Positions 1-8,508 of a stretch of 64,000 nucleotides of DNA are shown in pieces; within the stretch, counting starts at the first letter, position 1; each line of letters starts with the position of its first letter. The notes beneath the pieces were generated by a model, which worked only from the letters and a program-made list of their open reading frames with translations, was not told the DNA's origin and did no database searches. Origin of the DNA: Sphingobacterium sp. SGG-5 (GTDB lineage Bacteria > Bacteroidota > Bacteroidia > Sphingobacteriales > Sphingobacteriaceae); assembly GCF_011043525.1 (NCBI RefSeq), contig NZ_JAAKGO010000011.1, forward strand, positions 24,490-88,489. The letters run 5' to 3'. The translations under genes and the position numbers were made by a program.

Positions 1-445
1 GTACCAGTGGAGCAAATTTTTTATAGATGCGTTCCAGTTCACTTTGATAAGCAGCGTCGGTGTAGTCGATTTGATCAAACTTTTTCTTGTCGGCATAGTT
101 GCCCGGATTAACCCGTACTTTTTCCACGATACGGGCTGCCACTTCGGCTGCGTTAGGGGTAAAATGTATATCAGCAACTAATGGGACTTGATACCCGCGG
201 GATCGAAGTTCTCTTTTTATATTCGCGAGGTTTTCCGCTTCTTTGATGCTGGGTGCTGTGATGCGTACGTATTCACATCCCGCTTCTACCATACGGATGG
301 TCTGTTCGACAGATCCCCGGGTGTCCATCGTGTCGACAGTCGTCATGCTTTGGATACGGATAGGATAGTCCCCTCCCATAGGGATGTCTCCGATGTGGAC
401 GACACGTGTCTTGAAACGTGTATAACTGAGTTTGTTGGCCTCCAT
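1..445 (-). CDS. ispG: 4-hydroxy-3-methylbut-2-enyl diphosphate synthase (flavodoxin), N-terminal part
   Basis: The gene runs off the left edge; about 148 N-terminal residues are present. IspG is the [4Fe-4S] enzyme of the MEP isoprenoid pathway that reduces methylerythritol cyclodiphosphate to HMBPP. The translation carries the family N-terminus: an RVVHIGDIPMGG stretch, then IRIQSMT, the helix with EQTIRMVEAGCEYVRIT, and VADIHFTPNAA. The C-terminal cluster-binding Cys residues lie outside the window. The ATG at 445 is preceded by a TAACTTTG box 7 nt upstream on the same strand, so the mRNA may be leaderless. The neighbour at 466-1371 is on the same strand and 20 bp upstream, but the box at 453-460 suggests ispG has its own promoter. 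Confidence 0.93.
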   Translation of the reverse strand, partial: MEANKLSYTRFKTRVVHIGDIPMGGDYPIRIQSMTTVDTMDTRGSVEQTIRMVEAGCEYVRITAPSIKEAENLANIKRELRSRGYQVPLVADIHFTPNAAEVAARIVEKVRVNPGNYADKKKFDQIDYTDAAYQSELERIYKKFAPLV

Positions 446-452
446 ACAGGCA

Positions 453-460
453 CAAAGTTA
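453..460 (-). promoter_or_regulatory. Bacteroidota -7 box (TAACTTTG) for ispG
   Basis: On the minus strand this reads TAACTTTG, an exact match to the Bacteroidota -7 consensus TAnnTTTG. It ends 7 nt before the ispG ATG, which would put the transcription start at or next to the start codon. No clear TTTG -33 box was seen at the expected distance. Confidence 0.5.
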
Positions 461-465
461 GGTAT

Positions 466-1371
466 TTATATCCTATGAATTGCAATAGAATTAGCAGCAC
501 CTTTTATCTTCAATAGGTATTTATTTGTTGCCTGATCATAGTTTTCTGTCTTATAGGTATTATCCTCTTTAACGAACCCTTCCAGCGTCTGGCTGGAAAG
601 CATACTATCATGTTCGATTTGACATGCCGCAGTTTTGGGTAGATTGATCGTGCAGGAAGATGCTGCTGTATTGATTTCGATAGTCGATAGGGAGAGCCGA
701 GGCATGCCGAGGTGTAGCGTTAAAGAAGTCACACCGGCGTTGATCTCAAGGTCTGTGAATTTATAAGGGGCAAGGTGACCCGTAAAACTTGCTGCGCCCA
801 TATTGAATTTCAGGCTCCAGATAGGTGCGGTATTTAAGGCCAGATGAATACTATTTTGATGGGTGCTTGCTTTCTGTGTAACTCCTGTTATTTCGATATA
901 GCTTCTATCTCCTTTTAAGTTATTTTCGACCTTCAATCCTCCATTGCCATTAGGAGAGCTAGCCTGGATAAGGTCTTTGGAAGGCAGACTATCCAGTACT
1001 AATGCCGCCGCACCGAGGTCGAAAGTCAACGTTGCTGCGTTAACGTTAGGTGGAAACGCCAACGTCACGGTATCCTTTAACGTGCTGTCTTGTGCGGAAT
1101 TGTTCGATGTGAAGATCGGTAGATTGAAGCGTTTTGTCGAGGTGAGGCCGATATATAATAAAAAAATGCACATGCAGAGACTAACAAGCGCAGACCACAT
1201 CGGTCCATTTCGCCTGTTCTGCAATAAAATATGGATCCCCACAGCGATGATAATCAGTGGCCAATAATCCAAGAGGGCATAAAAATTAAAATCGATGACA
1301 TCGAAGTTATCGAGCAGGATGATAATCCCGAAGAAAATAAACCAAATGCCTGTGCCGACTTTTTTATTCAT
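466..1371 (-). CDS. LiaF/DUF5668-like transmembrane protein
   Basis: 301 residues. The N-terminus has hydrophobic segments at about 8-25, 35-50 and 60-77, with the pattern GIWFIFFGIIILLDN and YWPLIIIAVGI typical of the LiaI/LiaF-like (DUF5668) membrane domain. The rest, from about residue 90, is a repetitive beta-rich region (FDLGAAALVLD, FNMGAASFTG, EINAGVTSLTLHLG, EINTAASSCTINL) resembling the cell-wall-active antibiotic response or toast-rack fold. Such proteins are linked to envelope stress sensing in other bacteria; the role here is unknown. It lies 20 bp upstream of ispG on the same strand but is probably functionally unrelated. Confidence 0.75.
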   Translation of the reverse strand: MNKKVGTGIWFIFFGIIILLDNFDVIDFNFYALLDYWPLIIIAVGIHILLQNRRNGPMWSALVSLCMCIFLLYIGLTSTKRFNLPIFTSNNSAQDSTLKDTVTLAFPPNVNAATLTFDLGAAALVLDSLPSKDLIQASSPNGNGGLKVENNLKGDRSYIEITGVTQKASTHQNSIHLALNTAPIWSLKFNMGAASFTGHLAPYKFTDLEINAGVTSLTLHLGMPRLSLSTIEINTAASSCTINLPKTAACQIEHDSMLSSQTLEGFVKEDNTYKTENYDQATNKYLLKIKGAANSIAIHRI

Positions 1372-1461
1372 GCTGTATTCAATTGAGCAATATCTGGACG
1401 AAATATACCATTTATTGTGTAAAGCTACGGACCTTGCTTTTAATTATTTAAAGAAATTAGG

Positions 1462-1503
1462 CCGTTTATAGGTATAAATCGATCAATAACCCGTTATAGA
1501 CGG
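1462..1503. repeat. Imperfect inverted repeat in the divergent spacer
   Basis: CCGTTTATA (1462-1470) pairs with TATAGACGG (1495-1503) with one wobble across a 24-nt loop. It sits in the 227-bp spacer between the divergent LiaF-like gene and mlaE. No perfect TAnnTTTG box was seen in this spacer; the closest is TATTTTAG near 1569. Role unknown. Confidence 0.3.
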
Positions 1504-1598
1504 TGAGTATGTTTTTCTTCAAAACAAATTATTAGATAAATTTTTAAACAAGCTCTCATATAAATATGTATTTTAGCATAACAAGAAGAAGATAATAT

Positions 1599-2333
1599 AT
1601 GTTTTTTTTCCATTTTGGCGAATACATCCTGCTATTAAAAAAGATCTTTAAAAAACCAGAAAAGTGGAAGATCTATTGGCGGGAAATCCTTCATGAAATG
1701 AACGAGATAGGTGTGGGGTCGGTTGGCCTAATTATTATTATCTCGACATTCATTGGAGCAGTAATGACCATGCAGATTGCCTTTCAATTGGTATCGGACC
1801 TCATCCCCAATTCTGTAATCGGGCAGATCAACCGGGATTCGAATATTTTGGAATTGGGACCGACGATATCGGCGTTAGTGTTGATGGGGAAGGTAGGGTC
1901 TTCGATATCCTCGCAAATCGGGTCCATGCGTGTTACCGAGCAAATTGATGCACTGGAGATTATGGGTATCAATGCAGCTGGCTATCTCATCTTGCCCAAA
2001 ATAATTGCAGGAGTAATCATGGTACCCGTCTTAGTGACGATAGCCATATTTTGTGCATTGATAGGTGGTTTATTTGGCGGTTCTTTGACCGGAGCTGTGA
2101 GCTCCAGCGATTATATTATGGGAATTCGTGAATCGTTTAACGGTTTTACGGTTGCTGTAGCCATGGTCAAGGCATTTGTGTATGGTTTTATTATTACCTC
2201 TGTTCCGGCATATAAAGGCTTTTTTGTTAGAGGCGGTGCATTGGAAGTCGGACAAGCGGGGACTAAGGCGGTAGTCGTTGGATGTATCGTTATTTTGGCT
2301 AGTGACTATCTGATCACAGCATTGATGTTATAA
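1599..2333 (+). CDS. mlaE: MlaE family ABC transporter permease
   Basis: 244 residues, normal length for an MlaE/YrbE permease. It forms the membrane part of an ABC transporter that moves phospholipids between inner and outer membrane. Visible family features are the amphipathic N-terminal interface helix (about 5-35), the first TM segment GLIIIISTFIGAVMTMQIAFQ, the conserved core LGPTISALVLMGKVGSSISSQ followed by RVTEQIDALEIMGI, and three further hydrophobic segments to the C-terminus. Ten bp separate it from the ATPase gene, so the two are co-transcribed. An MCE-domain (MlaD) gene does not follow here. Confidence 0.93.
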   Translation: MFFFHFGEYILLLKKIFKKPEKWKIYWREILHEMNEIGVGSVGLIIIISTFIGAVMTMQIAFQLVSDLIPNSVIGQINRDSNILELGPTISALVLMGKVGSSISSQIGSMRVTEQIDALEIMGINAAGYLILPKIIAGVIMVPVLVTIAIFCALIGGLFGGSLTGAVSSSDYIMGIRESFNGFTVAVAMVKAFVYGFIITSVPAYKGFFVRGGALEVGQAGTKAVVVGCIVILASDYLITALML

Positions 2334-2343
2334 GAATTAGAAG

Positions 2344-3099
2344 ATGATAGAAGTTCAGGATATACATAAATCGTTTGGCGATAACAAGGTGTTAGAGGGA
2401 ATTGATGCTGTTTTTGAGCCGGGCAGAGTCAGTTTGATCATCGGTGGGTCGGGTTCGGGGAAAAGTACCTTGCTGAAATGTATCGTCGGGTTACATAAAC
2501 CCGATCAGGGTCGGGTATTTTTTGATGACCAGGAATTTACAAAAATGGATTTTGAAGAGAAGGTGCCTATACGTAAAGAAATAGGGATGTTGTTTCAAAA
2601 CTCGGCTTTGTTTGATTCCATGACCGTTGAGCAGAACATCATCTTTACCTTGGATATGTTTTCCGACATGAGCAGAAAGGAAAAAATCGAGCGTGCAAAC
2701 TTCTGTTTGGAACGCGTTAATCTTACCAAAACCAATAAGCTATATCCCGCTGAGTTATCGGGAGGGATGAAGAAAAGAGTAGGGATTGCCCGTGCGATCA
2801 GTATGAACCCCAAGTATCTTTTTTGTGATGAACCCAATTCAGGGCTAGATCCGGCAACGGCGATTTTAATCGATGAGTTGGTGCAGGATTTAACAGACGA
2901 ATTTCAATGTACGACGATCGTCGTGACACACGATATGAATTCGGTCATGGGTATCGGTGATTATATTATGTTTTTATATCAGGGTCAAAAATTCTGGGAG
3001 GGCACCAAAGATGATATCTTACGTTCCGATACCAAGGAACTGAATGATTTTGTATTTGCGAGTCCCTTAATGAAAGCCGCGCGGGAAGTGATTAAGTAA
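2344..3099 (+). CDS. mlaF: MlaF family ABC transporter ATP-binding protein
   Basis: 251 residues. ATPase partner of the MlaE permease. Walker A GGSGSGKST is at 34-42, the signature LSGGM at 138-142, Walker B YLFCDEP at 158-164 with the Glu before PNSGLDP, and the H-loop His at about 196 in VVTHDMNS. The SGGMKKRVGIARAI and DEPNSGLDP stretches are characteristic of the MlaF branch. It follows mlaE by 10 bp; after it the next reading frame is a methyltransferase with its own promoter box. Confidence 0.93.
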   Translation: MIEVQDIHKSFGDNKVLEGIDAVFEPGRVSLIIGGSGSGKSTLLKCIVGLHKPDQGRVFFDDQEFTKMDFEEKVPIRKEIGMLFQNSALFDSMTVEQNIIFTLDMFSDMSRKEKIERANFCLERVNLTKTNKLYPAELSGGMKKRVGIARAISMNPKYLFCDEPNSGLDPATAILIDELVQDLTDEFQCTTIVVTHDMNSVMGIGDYIMFLYQGQKFWEGTKDDILRSDTKELNDFVFASPLMKAAREVIK

Positions 3100-3159
3100 G
3101 ATCAATCTCCATAGCGATGTGATCCGTAAATTTGTGTATTAAGTGCTGTCGATTTTGCC

Positions 3160-3167
3160 TACCTTTG
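3160..3167 (+). promoter_or_regulatory. -7 box (TACCTTTG) before the methyltransferase
   Basis: Exact TAnnTTTG match. It lies inside the longest open frame (which could begin at a GTG at 3143), so translation probably starts downstream of it, at the TTG at 3182 preceded by AAAAAAGGA. Confidence 0.45.
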
Positions 3168-3181
3168 CAAAAAAGGATATT

Positions 3182-4081
3182 TTGTCGACGGAAACGAATA
3201 TACAGCTACTCACACCGCAGCACTGGAAAGACTACGAACTCATCGACTGTGGTGATTTTGAAAAATTAGAACGGTTTGGTGACCTGATTTTGATTCGTCC
3301 GGAACCGCAGGCCGTATGGCCGAAAGCACTTGGCGATGCGGAATGGAACAAACGTTACCACATCAAATTCCGGGGTAGATCAGCTACCAGTGGCGACTGG
3401 CTCAAAAAGAATCCGAAAACGACCGATCGCTGGCATATTACATACAAAAACAAGGACGTAGCGATTAAGTTCCGGTTGGGACTGACTTCGTTTAAGCATG
3501 TCGGTATTTTTCCGGAGCAAGCAGTCAATTGGGACTATATTTCTGAATCCGTCCGATCTTTTAAAACTCCGAATCCCAAAGTACTTAACTTATTTGCTTA
3601 TACTGGTGGGGCTTCCCTGATCGCCAAAGCGGCAGGTGCTGATACTACTCATGTCGATTCGATCAAGCAGGTAGTGACCTGGGCCAACGAAAACCAGGAG
3701 CTGTCCGGGTTGGACAACATCCGGTGGGTGGTTGAAGATGCGTTGAAGTTTGTCAAACGTGAACTCAAACGTGGTAACAGATATCATGGTATCATCTTGG
3801 ATCCCCCTGCGTATGGGCATGGTCCGAAAGGCGAGAAATGGAAGCTCGAAGATCATATCATGGAAATGATGCAAGATGTTGTCCAGCTCCTCGACCCAAA
3901 GGAACATTTTTTGATCCTCAATACCTATTCTCTAGGCTTCTCATCGGTTATCGTCGAAAATCTGATCAAAACCGCTTTTTCGCAGGTCGAAAATCTCGAG
4001 GTCGGTGAGCTGTACCTACAAGCTACCGCGGGTCCTAAACTTCCGTTAGGTGTATTTGGAAAGTTTAGGAAAAATACTTGA
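3182..4081 (+). CDS. Class I SAM-dependent methyltransferase, RlmI/RlmK-like
   Basis: About 299 residues from the TTG at 3182; an in-frame GTG at 3143 would add 13. The protein has the N-terminal LLTPQHWKDYELIDCGDFEKLERFG region seen in Bacteroidota homologues, the SAM-binding motif I VLNLFAYTGGASL, the acidic VDSIKQ after strand 2, and the catalytic-loop motif LDPPAYG. This matches the RlmI-type 23S rRNA cytosine methyltransferase group, but no PUA domain is present, so the exact RNA target cannot be assigned. The stop is only 11 bp from the convergent gene at 4093, leaving no room for separate terminators. Confidence 0.82.
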   Translation: MSTETNIQLLTPQHWKDYELIDCGDFEKLERFGDLILIRPEPQAVWPKALGDAEWNKRYHIKFRGRSATSGDWLKKNPKTTDRWHITYKNKDVAIKFRLGLTSFKHVGIFPEQAVNWDYISESVRSFKTPNPKVLNLFAYTGGASLIAKAAGADTTHVDSIKQVVTWANENQELSGLDNIRWVVEDALKFVKRELKRGNRYHGIILDPPAYGHGPKGEKWKLEDHIMEMMQDVVQLLDPKEHFLILNTYSLGFSSVIVENLIKTAFSQVENLEVGELYLQATAGPKLPLGVFGKFRKNT

Positions 4082-4092
4082 CCCTCAGATGG

Positions 4093-5172
4093 TTAACCAA
4101 CGGCTTGCCTGCCTTGGGCTATGGCAAGAAAGCCCTGTACAAATTCATTATCCGTCAGCTCCGGGTATGCTTTATGTATCCGCGATAGTTCATCATACTG
4201 ACCCGTCGATAATATTTCATTTGGGTTGAGGCATAAGATGTTTTTCATCAATCCCTGTCGCCGCAATGCTTCATGTATACCTGGGATACAGCCTTGAAAA
4301 CTGTTTGCTGCATCAAACAATACCGCATTGGCATCGGTAGTCTGATTGGATAATATTTGCAATGCTCTCCAAAGTTCTGGATTTGGGTTGTTTTTATAAG
4401 CTCTCACCTTGTCCAAAAGTTCTACTGCTCGGCTAGTCCAAACGGCCCAGTGTCCCAATAAACCGCCACTAAACTCGATCTCGACCTCTTCTCCTTGGAC
4501 ATTGAATCGATAAATGGATAAAAGATCTTGCACAATGGTATCGTCATTTCCGGTATATAAAGCGATCTGGTCTCGCTTGGAAGAATAAGCAAGAGCACGT
4601 ACAACGTCCAGCGTTTGGTATCGGTTGAAAGGGGCACATTTTATAGCTTCTACATTGTCTATCTCGACAAACTTTGACCAAAAATCATAAGTAAATATCC
4701 TACCGCCTACAGAGGGTTGTAGATAAAAGCCGAATACCGGGATGATTTTTGCAACTTCTCGGGTGCGGTTTAAGATCTGTTCTTCCGTTAATCCCTGCAG
4801 CCCTCCCATGCTGAGCAATCCCATATCGTAACCCAGACTTACCGCAAGATGTGCTTCATCGATCGCTTGCTCAACGGGTCCGCATATTCCGGCAATCTTA
4901 ACAAAAGGGCGGGAGAGTTCAGATTGTTCTACCTCGTCGGCCGAGACTCGAAGTACTGTTTCCAAAAGATTGTGTTCGGGACGGCGTATCTCAAATTGAG
5001 TGGAATGCACGCCTACGGCGATTCCGCCAGCTCCGCTCTGGAGATAATATTGCGTGAGCAATCGCTGGTTCTCCTCATCAAATTGACGGTTTTCGTCGAG
5101 GCACAACGGGTGGGCAGGAATCACCGTGCCCTCTTTTAAAAGGGATTTCAGATTATTTTCCAATCGTTTCAT
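4093..5172 (-). CDS. DapA/NAL superfamily aldolase-lyase (dihydrodipicolinate synthase family)
   Basis: 359 residues, longer than the roughly 295 of DapA. The fold signs are the catalytic Lys at about 178 in VEAIKCAPF (Schiff base), the Tyr at about 150 in FGFYLQPSVGG, and GGIAVGVHST near 49-57 in place of the DapA TTGE loop. The changed loop argues against true lysine biosynthesis. It is the last gene of the PUL1 series, 29 bp after the CE7 esterase. In PULs that cleave uronates, members of this superfamily often act on 2-keto-3-deoxy sugar acids; that role is an inference. No signal peptide, so it is cytoplasmic. Confidence 0.78.
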   Translation of the reverse strand: MKRLENNLKSLLKEGTVIPAHPLCLDENRQFDEENQRLLTQYYLQSGAGGIAVGVHSTQFEIRRPEHNLLETVLRVSADEVEQSELSRPFVKIAGICGPVEQAIDEAHLAVSLGYDMGLLSMGGLQGLTEEQILNRTREVAKIIPVFGFYLQPSVGGRIFTYDFWSKFVEIDNVEAIKCAPFNRYQTLDVVRALAYSSKRDQIALYTGNDDTIVQDLLSIYRFNVQGEEVEIEFSGGLLGHWAVWTSRAVELLDKVRAYKNNPNPELWRALQILSNQTTDANAVLFDAANSFQGCIPGIHEALRRQGLMKNILCLNPNEILSTGQYDELSRIHKAYPELTDNEFVQGFLAIAQGRQAVG

Positions 5173-5201
5173 ATACTCTATTGTATGTTTTGATCTTGTT
5201 T

Positions 5202-6557
5202 TTAGTTATCGGTCGCTTGCTGTTTCAGCTTTTCGATCAGCCAAGCGTAGGTAACTTTTTTCTGTTCCGGGTAGATCTTGTGTTCGCCATCGCGTATGAT
5301 GGAGACCTGCTTTGGGGACTGTATAGTATTGTAAGCCGCATAAATCGAGGTGGGCGGCGTGACCCTATCATTGAAACCCCAAGAAAAGAACCCCGGTACC
5401 CTTAGACGTCTTGCAAAGTTGACCACATCATAGTAGGATACGGTATTCATGATTTGATCTTTATGGTCTTGGTAGAACGCCGGCTTAGCAAAGACATGGG
5501 GCCATCCTCCGGCCCTGTTACTCAAATATCCGGTGTGGTCACACATCGCTGGGCAAAGGGCAACAAGGTAGTTGATTCTGTTTTCCAGTGATGTCGTGAT
5601 GATAGACAGTGCGCCGCCTTGACTGGAACCCCAACCACCAATATTCTTGCGGTCAAATTGAGGCAGCGAATAGATAAGATCTACCGATCGGACACATCCT
5701 AAAATAACGTTCTTATAATAGTAAGAGTCTTTGTTTGTGATACCTTGAGTGCGATACTCTTTCAATTCATTGTGTTGCAAATCTTCATAGTACGATCTAT
5801 CCATTGTCACGGGTCTGCCATGTATATAGATATCTAATGTAATGAAGCCTTTGGCGGCAGTCGTTTGATCTCCGCCAAGTGGTGCATACCCTGCTCCGGG
5901 AAAACGTATGATCGCGGGATATTTCCCTTCTTTTTTGGGAACACTAAGCACACCGTAAAACTTTTGGATGCCATTGTTCAGAAAGTGATACTCTGCTTGA
6001 TACACATCTACCAGGTCGTTGCTTTTTTTGGGGATAGGTGTGAGTTTATAATCCAAGGGAATGCTTCTTGCATCGTTGATAGCTGCTGCCCAATATTGTT
6101 CAAAATCCGCAGGCATTGTTGCTGTGGGCTTGATTTTTTCGGGATCAAAAGCTGCGGTCGCTGCTGCTTTCTGTACTTTTCCATTGATATTTGCCGATAC
6201 TTCACATCGCAAGAAACCTGCTTCATGCATTGTTCCACCGGACAGCTTGGCATATCCATCGGTGATGGCGATTGTGCCTCTCTTGACAGGAGGCATTTTT
6301 TCAGGGCCAATCGTATACGATAGATTAGCAGCCTCTATTGGCTTGCCGTCTACAAATAACTTTATGGTGAATTCCGTTGGTTCTCCTACGGTATATAGCC
6401 AGTCGCTTTTATCAAGCGTTATCGAAAAGTCCAGACCTCTGGCTTCGACGGTTCTAAGATCTTCTACATCTATTCCTGCTGTAGCGACTTGGGCACGTAT
6501 TGGATATTGGATGTTTGCGAGTATAAACGCAAGAACCAGTTTAATTGTTGATTTCAT
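5202..6557 (-). CDS. Secreted acetyl esterase, CE7 / acetylxylan esterase type
   Basis: 451 residues with a signal peptide (MKSTIKLVLAFILANIQ...RAQ). Residues about 40-140 form an Ig-like beta domain; the alpha/beta hydrolase follows. The catalytic triad is visible: Ser312 in GWGSSQGG, Asp397 in WGFNDRVTPP, and His426 in DGEHKIYPE. The oxyanion region RFPGAGYAP and the layout match the AXE1/CE7 group, which removes acetyl groups from oligosaccharides. It lies between the DUF5017-like gene and the DapA-family gene in PUL1, suggesting an O-acetylated substrate. Confidence 0.87.
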   Translation of the reverse strand: MKSTIKLVLAFILANIQYPIRAQVATAGIDVEDLRTVEARGLDFSITLDKSDWLYTVGEPTEFTIKLFVDGKPIEAANLSYTIGPEKMPPVKRGTIAITDGYAKLSGGTMHEAGFLRCEVSANINGKVQKAAATAAFDPEKIKPTATMPADFEQYWAAAINDARSIPLDYKLTPIPKKSNDLVDVYQAEYHFLNNGIQKFYGVLSVPKKEGKYPAIIRFPGAGYAPLGGDQTTAAKGFITLDIYIHGRPVTMDRSYYEDLQHNELKEYRTQGITNKDSYYYKNVILGCVRSVDLIYSLPQFDRKNIGGWGSSQGGALSIITTSLENRINYLVALCPAMCDHTGYLSNRAGGWPHVFAKPAFYQDHKDQIMNTVSYYDVVNFARRLRVPGFFSWGFNDRVTPPTSIYAAYNTIQSPKQVSIIRDGEHKIYPEQKKVTYAWLIEKLKQQATDN

Positions 6558-6640
6558 TTTTAATATAGAGATACTGTTGTAGATTTATGCCGTCCGAAAA
6601 ATATACGGCAGCCCGGTTATTAGGGGCTACCATATATTTA

Positions 6641-7195
6641 CTATTCTATAATTTTGGCAATAGCCCAGCTTTCTGACGCTTTAACAGATTGATTGGAACG
6701 GAATCTCATGGTGTCTGCTCCTTTTATCCATGTTGTCCCTTCATGGTTATCTTTGTTATTAATAATTTGAAAGTCCTTGATAGCGATGGTTTTGGATTTC
6801 CCATTGTTATTGACAACCACATTGGATACACCCCAGCCCCGCTGTGCTGGCCTTGCAGACGCTTGCCCGATATATTTAAAAGCAATGTAGAGGGGTTTGT
6901 TAACCAACTTGTTTTTGGAAACATCTATTTCTCCGGATTCAACAGGTACTTTATCCGTAGCAAAATTCACCTTCTTCGTGATGTCTTCCCATGTTGCCGA
7001 TTTAATTGATTCTAACGTATAATCTCCGTTAAAATCGGATGATACCCATATAGACAGGTTATTCGACTGTTTGCCATATTGCACACTGGTCTTAAATGAC
7101 ACGGTTGTTTTGTCTTTCTGGGCATACACATTATTAAGCGTTAAAAATATAATAACAGCCGTCAGTTGCAAAAATTTACTTAGATAATTTCTCAT
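6641..7195 (-). CDS. Small secreted protein with a stand-alone DUF5017-like domain
   Basis: 184 residues with a signal peptide ending near VYAQKD and no lipobox Cys. The stretch VSFKTSVQYGKQSNNLSIWVSSDFNG, then WEDITKK, closely follows the same region of the two DUF5017 lipoproteins of this locus (NYGNQEDQLSVLVSTAFNG; SYGEQKSLSILLSQDF). It therefore looks like a single beta-sandwich copy of that domain, periplasmic or secreted rather than lipid-anchored. It lies between a Spy-like gene and the CE7 esterase. The function is not known; glycan binding is a guess from context. Confidence 0.7.
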   Translation of the reverse strand: MRNYLSKFLQLTAVIIFLTLNNVYAQKDKTTVSFKTSVQYGKQSNNLSIWVSSDFNGDYTLESIKSATWEDITKKVNFATDKVPVESGEIDVSKNKLVNKPLYIAFKYIGQASARPAQRGWGVSNVVVNNNGKSKTIAIKDFQIINNKDNHEGTTWIKGADTMRFRSNQSVKASESWAIAKIIE

Positions 7196-7228
7196 AGTTC
7201 TTTTTTATGGAGTAATATATTTATATCC

Positions 7229-7561
7229 CTATTGGTTTTTTGCCGCTTCTTTTAAGTCATTGTATTTTTTTAGCTGCTCCGCCGTCAATGCGGCTTCGTA
7301 ATCTTTCTGTCTTTTTCTGTAGACCTTCGAGATTGCAGATTTTTTCTCCGAATCGGACAGATCGGTGTTTTTTCTGATTTTTGCGATGTCTTTAAATGAC
7401 TGTTGTGTCAAATTGGTGATTTTCGCCTGTTGTTCTTCATTTAGGCCAATTTCGTTCATGGTCGCTATCTTATGTAAAAATACCGTGCTTTTTTTTTGCT
7501 GTGCACTGACAGTCAATGAAATTGCGAATAACAATCCTGCTAATAAAAGTGATTTTTTCAT
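7229..7561 (-). CDS. Small periplasmic helical protein, Spy/LTxxQ-like (copy 1)
   Basis: 110 residues: a signal peptide (MKKSLLLAGLLFAISLTVSAQ) followed by an almost fully charged helical region. Motifs are LNEEQQAKITNLTQQ and LTAEQLKKYNDLK, the repeated LTxEQ pattern of Spy/CpxP-type proteins. It is a paralogue of the protein at 9945-10274, with matching segments FLHKIATMNEIGLN versus FLHHKAVMDELNMT and VYRKRQKDY versus MYRKRTQEQ. It sits 25 bp after the esterase gene in the PUL1 series. Known relatives act as small chaperones or stress factors; its job in a PUL is unknown. Confidence 0.72.
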   Translation of the reverse strand: MKKSLLLAGLLFAISLTVSAQQKKSTVFLHKIATMNEIGLNEEQQAKITNLTQQSFKDIAKIRKNTDLSDSEKKSAISKVYRKRQKDYEAALTAEQLKKYNDLKEAAKNQ

Positions 7562-7586
7562 GATGAATTTGAATTATGTAAAAAAA

Positions 7587-8474
7587 TTAGTTTAAAAAAT
7601 TGACAATGGTATCTACGTATTCGGCTTCGATGATTTTGTATATAGCGTGCCCTTTATCTTTGATAATATGTGTCTCGGAGACTGCTCCAATCTTTTTCAT
7701 TTGACGATCCAGTGCATAAGCATAATCCACATGTATCAAGTCGTCTTTCTCCCCATGAAAGGTCAGCAAAGGAGGAGCTGGCTTTTGGATGATGGATGCA
7801 TCTTGTAATCCGCCCCAGAAATTAACGACTGCTCGAATAGGCACTATCCTTTGTCCGGATGCATAAGCTACATGCAATGCGGCCATTGCACCCGCCGACC
7901 CACCGCCGATTGCGACTCGCTTTAGGTCAAAAGGGTATTCGCCTGATTTTTCTTTTATCCAGCTCAGCACTTGGATAATATCTTCTGTAGCGGTCTGTAC
8001 GGCTTCTTGCATGGCGGGATGAAATTTGCCATTTGCCCGGAGTCCCTTACTCATATTAGCCCGAGCGCTGGCTCCTGAGGTCTTATGGTGTTTGAGATAA
8101 AGTCTATAGTTGACCGACATTACGGCAAACCCCCTGTCCGCCAACTTACGTAAAAGGCCAGAAAGCGCAGACTTATCACCACCGGAGAAGCCACCCCCAT
8201 GTATGTACAGGAAGACAGGGACCTTTTTCTTAGTGGTATGCAGAGGTAGATACAGATCAAGGGTGCGGTCACTAGACGTATCGGAATCATAGGGGACGGG
8301 TGGTTTATCGCCATACCTTAGGTTTCGCAGAATTTTTAATTCCCGATCAAGGGCGTTGGTCGTCGATTGCCCAGATACCACTAACGTGATGGAAAGCACC
8401 AGTAAGGTAGTTAGCCACAAAGCTCTTGGCATCCGTTGCAGATCTGGTGTGTCTATGATAAGTTGTTTTTTCAT
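7587..8474 (-). CDS. Secreted alpha/beta hydrolase (esterase, HGGG type)
   Basis: 295 residues. The oxyanion-hole motif IHGGGFSGGD is near 91-100, the nucleophile Ser193 in GGGSAG, Asp244/245 in HGEKDD and His276 in KDKGHAIY. This is the layout of carboxylesterase or BD-FAE-like carbohydrate esterases. A hydrophobic export segment lies at about 16-35; starting at the second Met (8432) would give a more ordinary signal peptide. Second esterase of PUL1, next to the PL6 lyase gene, so it probably removes acyl groups from the same glycan. Confidence 0.8.
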   Translation of the reverse strand: MKKQLIIDTPDLQRMPRALWLTTLLVLSITLVVSGQSTTNALDRELKILRNLRYGDKPPVPYDSDTSSDRTLDLYLPLHTTKKKVPVFLYIHGGGFSGGDKSALSGLLRKLADRGFAVMSVNYRLYLKHHKTSGASARANMSKGLRANGKFHPAMQEAVQTATEDIIQVLSWIKEKSGEYPFDLKRVAIGGGSAGAMAALHVAYASGQRIVPIRAVVNFWGGLQDASIIQKPAPPLLTFHGEKDDLIHVDYAYALDRQMKKIGAVSETHIIKDKGHAIYKIIEAEYVDTIVNFLN

Positions 8475-8508
8475 TATAGTCCAATTATATTTGAAGTATT
8501 TATCACTA

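Noticed and set aside
944..1267. Plus-strand open frame opposite the LiaF-like gene
   Set aside because: It is a shadow of the real minus-strand gene and has no domain or start signal.
5865..6323. 152-codon Cys-rich plus-strand frame opposite the CE7 esterase
   Set aside because: The many Cys codons come from the opposite strand of Ala-rich sequence; no zinc-ribbon pattern.
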